Assembly (NCBI GenBank): GCA_947471985.1
Contig: CANIZL010000051.1
Coordinates: 1 to 46,014 of the forward strand
Source of the DNA: Verrucomicrobiota bacterium
GTDB taxonomy: Bacteria; Verrucomicrobiota; Verrucomicrobiia; Limisphaerales; UBA9464
Direction of reading: 5' to 3'
DNA length: 46,014 bases
Below are positions 16,262 through 24,200 of the stretch, in pieces. Position 1 is the first letter of the stretch, and each line of letters opens with the position of its first letter. Under the pieces are notes generated by a model that had not been told where the DNA came from, searched no databases, and saw only the letters and a list, made by a program, of their open reading frames with translations. The position numbers and the translations under genes are program-made.

Positions 16262-18709
16262 ATGGCCGCCCGTCCGATGGAGATCGAATACAATGAAGCC
16301 TTGGAGCCGCTGGAAAAGCTGCTCGCGCAAGTTCGTCGTGCAGGTGACTTTCAGTGCCACGGGACGCGGGAATTGCCCATGCCGCGCATCGAAGTCCAGG
16401 GCGTCGGCGTGCTGTCCATTCCGGTGCTTGAATCCCAGGCTCAAGCCTTGATCCGTCAGGCGGTCCAGGCTCCGTATGGACGGGGTACCGAAACCATCGT
16501 CGATCCCAACGTACGGCGGGTGTGGCAGTTGTCGCCGGATCAGGCGCGAATCAGCGGGAAATCCTGGCCCGCAAATTTCGACGCCATTCTCAGTCGTGTC
16601 ACGACCGGGCTGGGATGCGAGGGATGGACGGTCTCGGCGGAACTCTACAAAATTCTGGTTTATGAGGCGGGCGGCTTCTTTGTGTCCCATCGCGACACCG
16701 AGAAGGCCGAGGGCATGTTCGGCACATTGGTGCTCGTGTTGCCGTCGGCGCATCAAGGCGGCGAATTGGTCCTCCGCCATGCCGGACAGGAAGTAACCGT
16801 GGACATGGCGGCGTTGGAGAATTCGGAGATCGGATTTGTGGCCTTTTACGCGGATTGCGAACACGAACTGCGACCAGTAATCGCCGGCCATCGGGTTTGC
16901 CTGGTTTACAATCTCCTGCAGTCACCCGGTGCCGCGGGCGACAGCGCCAAACTTCTGGCGATTCCCGACGAAAGTAGAGCTGCCGAGGCCGCGGCGGGCC
17001 TGTTGGAGTCGGCCTTTGCCGGTCCTGGTGCGCCGGTGAAAATCGCCTGGCTTTTGGAGCATTACTACAGCCCGGACGGGTTGTCGTTTGCCGCCCTGAA
17101 GGCCGCGGATCGGGCCCGGGCGGAGGTCTTGCTCAAGGCGGCCCAGCGGTCGGGTTGTACCGCCCATCTGGGCATCGTCCACCTCGAGCAGTCGGGTGAC
17201 GCAGAACCGTACCTCGCCCCTTCGTATCGTCGGTCACGGCACGCCTACCAGGAAGACGCCAGCGCGAACGGTGCGGCGGGGAAATTTGAGATCCTCGACG
17301 TTTCTTACTCGGATAAATACATCGACCAATGGCGGGACAGGCGGGACCAGTGCGTGGAGATGGATAGAATCCCATTACAACCGGGCGAGCTGCTGCCCGA
17401 TGGTGCGTTGGATGGAGTGCCGCCGGACGAACAACGTCTGACCGAGGCGACCGGTAACGAAGGGTCGCGGTTCGAGCGATCCTATCATCGAGCCGCGATT
17501 GTGATCTGGCGTACCGAAGCCTTTCCCCAAGTGCTCCTTCAAGCCGGGGCCAGCGCGGCCTTGCCCTATCTGACGAATTTGTTGAACCCGGCCGAAGGAG
17601 GAGTCGTGACTGCGGAGGCACGTTCGGCTGCCACGGACCTTGCGCGACGGATGGTGGAGACATGGCCGGCGGCGGTTTTTATACCTTACAGCCAAATGCG
17701 GGTGGGGAAACCGTCCACCCACAGTCTGCTCGAGCAGCTCGTCCGATTGGGCGACGTTGAGTTGTTGGATAGCTTTGTGGAGCGAAACGTGGTGATCGCG
17801 TTCGACGGGCAGGAGACACCAACCCTGATCAAGGCGGCCCGGCTGCTCGGTCCGGAAACCGCCGCCACGAGATTTACCAGGATGCTGATGGAGCACGCGG
17901 GTTATCGACCGGGTCTGAGTATTCAATTTCTCGGGTCCTTCGCCGATTTCTGTGCGTCGCAACACGTCCCGGCCTGGTCCAAGGCTTTTTGTCAACTTGC
18001 TGCGGCCCTGATCACGGGCCTGACCCAACGCGACCTGCCGGCGCGATTTCCATGGGCCAAGCCGGAGCCTGACACCACCCTTGCTGCGGCGGATATGGCG
18101 ACGTTGCTGAGGGTGTTGGAATCCAGCGGGGTCGGAGCGTTGGTGGAACCGTTGATCGAGAAGGTCCGGCAGAACGCGGAACGTTTTGATCCGTTGGAGC
18201 TGCTGACCCCAACCTTGGAGCTCCTGGGGAATTCCGTCCCGTCGAATTCACCCCGGGTGGCCTCATTCCTGGCGCTTTGGACGGGTACGGTGGATTTCCT
18301 GCTTCAGCGCAGCGAGCACCCGCCGGTGGCTCCGCCGGACTGGCGACGGACGGTAAAGCTCAGCTGCAAGTGTGAGGTCTGTGCGGAATTGCAGGCATTT
18401 ATTTTGGATCCGGTGGCCACAGTTCATCGGTTTCGGGTTCGTCAGGAACTTCGCCACCATCTGGATGGCATGATCCAGTCGCGCGGTCTGGAAATGACTT
18501 CCATTACGGATCGAATCGGCTCGCCGCAGACGCTGGTTTGCACCAAAAACCGGCGGGAATACGACCGGCGTTGCCGGCAGTACCAGAAGGACATCGCGGC
18601 GCTCAACCTGCTTGCGGGTTTGGTGGAATCGGACACGCCGAAACCCTTGGCAATCCTGGCGCGAATCTCCGCGGCAGCGGGCCGATCCCAAAAGTGGTCG
18701 CCGGCTTAG
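16262..18709 (+). CDS. Large 2OG-Fe(II) oxygenase-like protein with C-terminal CxCxxC domain
   Basis: An 815-residue protein. Residues 100-220 match a prolyl-4-hydroxylase-type 2-oxoglutarate/Fe(II) oxygenase fold: YKILVYEAGGFFVSHRDTEK gives the HxD iron ligands His143 and Asp145, GFVAFYADCEHELRPVIAGH gives the distal His201, and Arg211 fits the 2-oxoglutarate contact. The remaining 600 residues have no domain I can name, except a C-terminal part near residue 700 with SCKCEVCAELQAFILDP and a later TLVCTKNRREYDRR. This recalls large fungal Fe2OG proteins with a CxCxxC C-terminus (from memory, not checked). The ATG at 16262 is chosen because the longer frame to 15956 is repeat element A. It stands alone on its strand, convergent with the TOPRIM-like gene. 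Substrate unknown. Confidence 0.72.
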   Translation: MAARPMEIEYNEALEPLEKLLAQVRRAGDFQCHGTRELPMPRIEVQGVGVLSIPVLESQAQALIRQAVQAPYGRGTETIVDPNVRRVWQLSPDQARISGKSWPANFDAILSRVTTGLGCEGWTVSAELYKILVYEAGGFFVSHRDTEKAEGMFGTLVLVLPSAHQGGELVLRHAGQEVTVDMAALENSEIGFVAFYADCEHELRPVIAGHRVCLVYNLLQSPGAAGDSAKLLAIPDESRAAEAAAGLLESAFAGPGAPVKIAWLLEHYYSPDGLSFAALKAADRARAEVLLKAAQRSGCTAHLGIVHLEQSGDAEPYLAPSYRRSRHAYQEDASANGAAGKFEILDVSYSDKYIDQWRDRRDQCVEMDRIPLQPGELLPDGALDGVPPDEQRLTEATGNEGSRFERSYHRAAIVIWRTEAFPQVLLQAGASAALPYLTNLLNPAEGGVVTAEARSAATDLARRMVETWPAAVFIPYSQMRVGKPSTHSLLEQLVRLGDVELLDSFVERNVVIAFDGQETPTLIKAARLLGPETAATRFTRMLMEHAGYRPGLSIQFLGSFADFCASQHVPAWSKAFCQLAAALITGLTQRDLPARFPWAKPEPDTTLAAADMATLLRVLESSGVGALVEPLIEKVRQNAERFDPLELLTPTLELLGNSVPSNSPRVASFLALWTGTVDFLLQRSEHPPVAPPDWRRTVKLSCKCEVCAELQAFILDPVATVHRFRVRQELRHHLDGMIQSRGLEMTSITDRIGSPQTLVCTKNRREYDRRCRQYQKDIAALNLLAGLVESDTPKPLAILARISAAAGRSQKWSPA

Positions 18710-18857
18710 AATTTGAAACCTGAGGCGTTTGTCAGTAGCCCACCAATGGTACGAAGAATCAGGATGGGAACTATGGTCATTCCGCGTTTTTTGGTCTCTC
18801 CAATGGTAAGCTTTTCCGTCGCGAAAATCGGTACTGAAAGCCGATTTCGTGGTGGAC

Positions 18858-18946
18858 TTGCGGGAAGGCGATTGAACTGCGGATGGGGTTGATTGGAAGA
18901 GGGAGAGGCTCAGGCCCGTTTCTTGTCCGCGTCCTCCGCGGTTCAG
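18858..18946. repeat. Degenerate copy E of the nested inverted-repeat element
   Basis: In the 294-base gap between the oxygenase-like gene and the TOPRIM-like gene there is a decayed inner part of the element: ttgcgggaaggcgattgaac then tgcggatgggg on the left, and tgtccgcgtcctccgcggtt on the right. Both arms face each other as in copies A and B, with more mismatches. The gap lies between convergent genes, so the hairpin could also end transcription. Nothing else is recognisable in 18710-19003. Confidence 0.55.
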
Positions 18947-19003
18947 TTTGGGGTGGTAGCAGCGGTGACGACGGTCCTCCCAACACGGGGGCATCGGTGT
19001 CAG

Positions 19004-19768
19004 TCAGTCCTGGATTCTGTGGGTTGCTGCCGCATCGGCGGATCCGCTTTCGTCCGGGGAAGTTGGGTCTCCGGGAAGCAAGGCTAAGAACTCTTGGGAA
19101 AACCGTTCGGCTTCGGTGCATCGGGCCCTTATCGCCCGCCACGCTTGTCCGATACCGGCTTCGTTAGCTCGATAGGCGTCGATGAGTTTCTGAGTCCCTT
19201 TGATGAGGCCGTATTTCCGCAACTGCAAGTCGAGACCCCAACGGCATTCGATGTTCGGTTTTGCCACTTGCTCGTTCTCCGGAAATAACCCGACCAGAAC
19301 CCAGGTTTCGATATTCTTGGACGGCGTGCAAAGCACGGCATGGGGCGGCGTTGCCGTTTCGTTTAGCCACCCAAGTATCACGCTTCGCAGCGGATCCGTC
19401 GTGGCGCCCGGGGGCGGACAGGGTTGCTCGCAGGGCAGGTCGTCCTTCGGAGCATCCTTGATTTCGTAGTCGGCATAGCTTCGCCGGGCGATGTCGGCAT
19501 CGACCTGGATGACGATCAATGCATCGTCTGACGCGAAAAGCGGATTCCCAGAAGCCGGACCGCCGGTTTGGGCCACGGTTTGTCGACACCAGAAGTAGAC
19601 TCCGCCCCAGCCGCTGGCACTTTTGGTTCGCAGACTCTCATCGAGTTCGGGCTGGAGGGCGACGGGTTCGAAATCCGCCCCGCCGAGCAAGGCCCGAACG
19701 GCGGCCCGGAGCACGACGTAATCCGTCGGACCTTCCGTCACGAAAGAGATCCGGAGAGGATTAGACAT
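19004..19768 (-). CDS. TOPRIM/RloB/DUF4276-like protein partnered with an AAA ATPase
   Basis: A 254-residue protein. It opens SNPLRISFVTEGPTDYVVLR, a TOPRIM-like first motif with Glu12. Near residue 85 is ALIVIQVDADIARRSY, giving an acidic DxD pair (Asp90, Asp92), and at 150 is SKNIETWVL, the 'E.W' motif seen in DUF4276/RloB-like proteins. TOPRIM folds of this kind act as nucleases in OLD, Gabija, PARIS and Rlo-type systems, so a metal-dependent nuclease or tRNA/DNA-cutting effector is a fair inference. The ATG at 19768 overlaps the ATPase stop by 8 bases (atgtctaa), so the two are translationally coupled. Its own sequence contains no helix-turn-helix or membrane segment. Exact family needs a profile search. 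Confidence 0.7.
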   Translation of the reverse strand: MSNPLRISFVTEGPTDYVVLRAAVRALLGGADFEPVALQPELDESLRTKSASGWGGVYFWCRQTVAQTGGPASGNPLFASDDALIVIQVDADIARRSYADYEIKDAPKDDLPCEQPCPPPGATTDPLRSVILGWLNETATPPHAVLCTPSKNIETWVLVGLFPENEQVAKPNIECRWGLDLQLRKYGLIKGTQKLIDAYRANEAGIGQAWRAIRARCTEAERFSQEFLALLPGDPTSPDESGSADAAATHRIQD

Positions 19769-20942
19769 TTGGTACTCCCCCGATATGCCCCATGACCCAG
19801 AGGCGCGAGAGCGTCCAACCCCGGGCGGCCATTGCGAGAAGTTTTTCATTCACCGTGACGCGGCGAATCACAGACCGGCCCGCATCGGATCGGGCGACGG
19901 TAAAGAGCCGTACGCGTTCATCTTGCAGCGGCAGACCGTCGAGCACTTGCGGGCTGTGGGCCGTGAGCAAAAGCTGTCGCGGCTCCGAGGCGTTGAGAAT
20001 CCAGCCGCACAAATGCTTGAATAAAGCCTGCGCCAGGCGGGGGTTCAATCCGTGGTCTGCGTTATCCACAGCGCAAAATTGCGGGCTGCCTTCGTGGGCT
20101 GCGAGCACCGCTAGAAACAGGACATAGAGTGCGCCTTCACTGGCATCGTAGCCGGACAGAACATTTCGACCCTCCCTCATGTAGCGGTCCACAAAACGGA
20201 TGACTCGCGGGCTGGCACCGGCGGCCGCGGAGATGGGCACTTTGTCGGCCGACTCACAGCGAAAGTCCTTGGCCCAATCAATCAGGCTCAAGGCCTCGGA
20301 GCAGACTTGGGCGGTCTGCGGGTTCTTGTCGGCGCGAGCCAGCAGTTCGCCAACCGCCTCCGGGAGCCGGCCGCCGTGGATTCCGACAGGTTGGCGGGGC
20401 TGGGTTTCCGGGGCGGTGCCCCGAAGCACGGGCGTCGTGGGCGAAAACACCACGTAATTTTGCAGCTGCTGCAGGAGAATCAGCCCGGGAGAGCCCGGCT
20501 CCATCGCGATGGCTTTCGCATTGGCCAGGCCGACTTCGGTGTTGGGATTTCCGTCCAGGGCGGGCCAACGGCTGGCGAGCTTCTTTTTTCCCTGCATCCA
20601 GGATTCCGTCTTATAGCGCCATGGTTTGCCGGATTCATCGAGTGGGTTATGCAGGGCCACTTCGTAGCTGGACTTGTCGTTGTTTGCGCCAAAGAAAATG
20701 TGCTGGGGCTGCCCTTCGGAAAACGCGGACTTGTAGAGTTGCGGCAGCCCTGGCCGCACGCCGCGCTGCAGCAGGACCTGATCGTTTACTTTTCCATCCG
20801 CGGCAGCGGATAAGACACCCACGGCTTCCAGCAGGTTGCTCTTGCCGCTGCCGTTCGCGCCGACAAAGACGTTGACGGAGCCGAGTTCTATCTCGACCTC
20901 CTCCAACGTCTTAAAGGAACGGACGGTGAGCTTGGTTATCAC
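19761..20942 (-). CDS. AAA_21/OLD-like ATPase with altered Walker B
   Basis: A 393-residue SMC/ABC-like ATPase of the AAA_21 type. It starts ITKLTVRSFKTLEEVEIELG, followed by Walker A GANGSGKSN (28-36), a long insertion (50-250), the signature-like SGYDASEGALYVLFLAVLAA (263-282), Walker B AVDNADHGLNP (291-301) and the switch histidine in LLLTAHSPQVLD (His329). The residue after the Walker B Asp293 is Asn294; canonical family members have Glu (D-E-P). That would be expected to slow hydrolysis and favour a long-lived ATP state. The GTG start at 20942 has AGGA eight bases upstream. It is coupled to the TOPRIM-like gene and divergent from the TIR-NACHT gene across a 300-base gap. The ATPase probably senses something and licenses the partner. 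Confidence 0.82.
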   Translation of the reverse strand: MITKLTVRSFKTLEEVEIELGSVNVFVGANGSGKSNLLEAVGVLSAAADGKVNDQVLLQRGVRPGLPQLYKSAFSEGQPQHIFFGANNDKSSYEVALHNPLDESGKPWRYKTESWMQGKKKLASRWPALDGNPNTEVGLANAKAIAMEPGSPGLILLQQLQNYVVFSPTTPVLRGTAPETQPRQPVGIHGGRLPEAVGELLARADKNPQTAQVCSEALSLIDWAKDFRCESADKVPISAAAGASPRVIRFVDRYMREGRNVLSGYDASEGALYVLFLAVLAAHEGSPQFCAVDNADHGLNPRLAQALFKHLCGWILNASEPRQLLLTAHSPQVLDGLPLQDERVRLFTVARSDAGRSVIRRVTVNEKLLAMAARGWTLSRLWVMGHIGGVPNV

Positions 20943-21018
20943 AGGTGGATCCTAGGTTTCTTTGGGCGCATCCCCAAGCCCATTTCAGTTTCGGGTGGCG
21001 CCCGGATTCTCGGCCGGA

Positions 21019-21070
21019 GTGTCAGGAGGCAAATGAACCGCGGATAGCGCGGACAGCGCGGATGGCGTGG
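21019..21070. repeat. Left-arm remnant D of the nested inverted-repeat element
   Basis: In the gap between the ATPase and TIR-NACHT genes the sequence aaatgaaccgcggatagcgc continues as ggacagcgcggatggcg. It matches the left inner arm of copies A and B closely. The right arm is gone or very degenerate, although ttaaatcgttttgac near 21206 resembles the ttaaatcgctttt that follows the right arm in copies A and B. This suggests a decayed full element spanning about 21019-21220. Confidence 0.7.
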
Positions 21071-21188
21071 TTGGGGGCGAGCCGATTCAATGCCTTCCTT
21101 TTCCCGAGTTCTCCGTTGGTCGGCGCGAATGAATCGGTATTCCTCCTGCACGATTCCCTGCGCGGCGAGCTGAATTGAGAGGGGGCTG

Positions 21189-21220
21189 AATCGTTTAAAC
21201 ATCGTTTAAATCGTTTTGAC
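21189..21220 (+). promoter_or_regulatory. Triple TCGTTT motif before the TIR-NACHT gene
   Basis: An AT-rich stretch carries TCGTTT three times (21191, 21202, 21211) in aatcgtttaaac / atcgtttaaa / tcgttttgac, with a gtttaaac palindrome inside. It lies directly upstream of the TTG (21224) and GTG (21251) start candidates and could be a core promoter or repressor operator. Part of it may be the relic of repeat copy D, so the regulatory reading is tentative. Confidence 0.3.
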
Positions 21221-21250
21221 GGGTTGGCTGCTTGTGGCCAGAATCGGCCT

Positions 21251-24200
21251 GTGAGCAAGACTGCGAAGCTCTTTGGCCCGAATCTCCGGAATGCGATCTC
21301 CTCGACCGCACGCTCTAAATCCCTGCTACTTGATGAGTTGGGGGCAACGGACCGCAAGCGACTGGAACAGCTCCTGGACCTTGCCACGGCACCGGAAATC
21401 AATTTCGCCCATTGCCTTCAAACGCTCTATGGCAACACCGCCGACGCTTCACTGACGTCCTTTCGTGGGCTCAAGAAGAAGTTCAACGACGCCGCGAAAT
21501 TTGTGAAGAACCCGGTGCGCCTCTGCACCGACGAGGACAAACGCTCCGCGGCCGCCGAACGAGTGGTCTGGTTCACCGGCCCCGACCCGCGGGTTGCCAA
21601 CGCAGAGCGGATGGGGGCCGAAACCACGGCGCATTTGAAGGGCGAAACCGTGGTGAGTCCGCGCGTGATAGCGACGACCGCTCAGGCAATGGAAGGTGGA
21701 AAACGACCGGTTCGTTTCTTCGTCTCCTACGCCCATGATGACAAAATCCTTAGCGAGGATCTCGTAAAGCGTCTCCGGACTCAGTTCGAGGCCTGTCGGG
21801 GATACAAGCTAGACTTGTGGGTTGATAAGCGAATCGACCCCGGACAAGGTTGGAATGCCGAGATTCAGTCCGCGATAAATCAGTGTGAATTCGGACTCTT
21901 GATGCTAAGTCCGGCATTCCTAGCCAGCGACTACATTACCCAAAAAGAATTGCCGCGTTTTGTCGGCGAAGACGGCGGTCCGGCGATAAAACCGGTCGTA
22001 CCGGTGGGGTTGAAAGTGATCAATTTTCGAGAGCATGACCTCAAAGGTTTGGGTGCTCGCCAAGTATACTTGCGAGATCGGCGGCAATCTGGGGATGGCG
22101 GTTTTTTCGCCAATTGCCATGGAAACGAAGCCAAAGACGCTTTTGCTTATCATCTCTATCTTGCGATTAAGCGCAGGCTCGATGGTCATTTTGCCGATGT
22201 AACTTCGAGGCCTCTGGCTGCCAAAGACTGTGACCGCCACGGCCAGAAGTTAGACGGGGATCCCGCTGGTATCGCCGAAAAGTGCATGGATCAGGCACCC
22301 ACGGAATCCCCTCAGGCGGCTGGCAGCATTCACCGTCGTGAAACGCGCCACCGCAATTTCGAAGCCGCGCAGAACAAGCGATGGAAAGCCGGCCGCAACG
22401 CGAATTACCAGCCCAACCGGGCCTATCCTGCCACATTTGCCGCCCTTGAGAAAAATCGTGACCAGGAAATTCCCCCGACCGATGAAGGAAAGGATGCCCT
22501 GAACGAACTGCTGGAGTGGTCGCGCAGCACCAGCCCGGAGTCCCCGCCATTTTGCGCGGTCCTTGGCGAGTACGGGATCGGCAAGACCACCACCCTGCAG
22601 GTCTTCACGCAGCGTCTCCTCGAGCTGCGTGCTCAGGGCGAGGACGCCCCATTGCCGATCTATCTCGATCTGCGGGACCAAGTCACGGGCCGGGACACCG
22701 TGCCGACACTGGAGGAATTGCTTACCGAATTGGTCCGCCGAAATTCCCATCTTTCCGGACAGGCCGGCTTGAGCGCGGAGGAAATCCTGGATTTGGTGCG
22801 CAACGAGGGCGCCTTGATCATTTTCGACGGTCTGGATGAAAAACTGGTGTACCTGACCACCGCCGATGCCCAAGCCTTTGTCCGCGAACTTTGGCGCGCA
22901 TTGCCCGCCGTCGACCGGCTCAAAGATTTGCCGCCCGGACAACGACCGGGCCGCATGATCTTGTCCTGTCGGAGTCACTATTTTCGCGATGTTGTTACAC
23001 AGAACGCGTTCTTCGCGGGCCAGGATCGACAGGGTTTCAATCGGTCGCGGGATTATCGAGTCCTGTTATTGCTCCCATTCACAGAGGGGCAGATCAAGAA
23101 CTATCTCCGCGAGACCCTGAAGTCGCCCGAACGAGCCGACGAGGTGTGGCAACTGCTCGAGCAGATTTACAACTTGATGGATCTGGCCCGGCGCCCGGTC
23201 TTTCTGCCGCACATCTGCGAGCACATTGCCGAGTTCGAACAACGCCGGGCCGCCGGCGAAGTCGTCAATGCGGCTAGCTTCTACGATTCGATCGTGGGCC
23301 GTTGGTTCGCCCGGGACGACGGCAAACACCAAATCGAGCCGGCGCATAAGCGGCTCCTGATGGAAAACCTCGCCGCCCGCCTCACCCGTGAGGGCATTCG
23401 CGAACTCTCCGCGGAGGATTTGGATGGGTTCCTTGATCAGTTCCTGCTGGACCATCCGGTGATCACCTCGGCCTACCAGCACAAAAAGCGGGAACAACTC
23501 AAGGAAGACCTGCGCACTGCGACGTTTGTCGTGCGACCGGAAGCCGGCAAAGGGAGCGGGCATTTTCGCTTCGCCCACACATCGCTCCAGGAGTTCTTCC
23601 TCGCGGGCCACTTGCTCCGCGGGTTGAAGGAGGGGCGACGCGGGAACTGGGAGCTGATCGAGGATGCGCGAGTATTTCCGCCCCCAAAAGACTCACACCG
23701 CATGGTGAAGAATCGAAACGTCGAAGCCCCGGCCCCGCCCGAGCGCGCTGGATGGGAATTGGCGGCTGTGAAATCGGTGCGCGGCCCCGGTGTTTCAGAT
23801 GAGACATTGCACTTTTTAGGACAACTCCTCGCGCAGCGATCATCGCCGGTGGCTCTGAGGACGTGGTGCGAGGTATTGGGTGCCGGTGAGATTCCGGCGG
23901 CGATTCTCGCCTTTCGGTTTTGGATTCTTTCGCGGGCTAACGGCTGGTCAGAACCGGAACCCGAGCACGTCGATTTGCATTCCGCGTGGTTGGAGGAAAT
24001 AGGCATCGGTAAGAAGGAAGGCCCGGCGATGCGCTTGATGGGGGCCAACTTGTCGGGGACTCAACTCAGTCGCGTGCGCTGGGATAATGTGGATTTATCG
24101 GACGCCGACCTTTCCCGGGCGTCGGTTCGCGACGCGGAGTTTCAGGACTGCCGACTTTCCCGGGTGGACGCAAACGGTGCGGATCTTTCGGGAACCCGAT

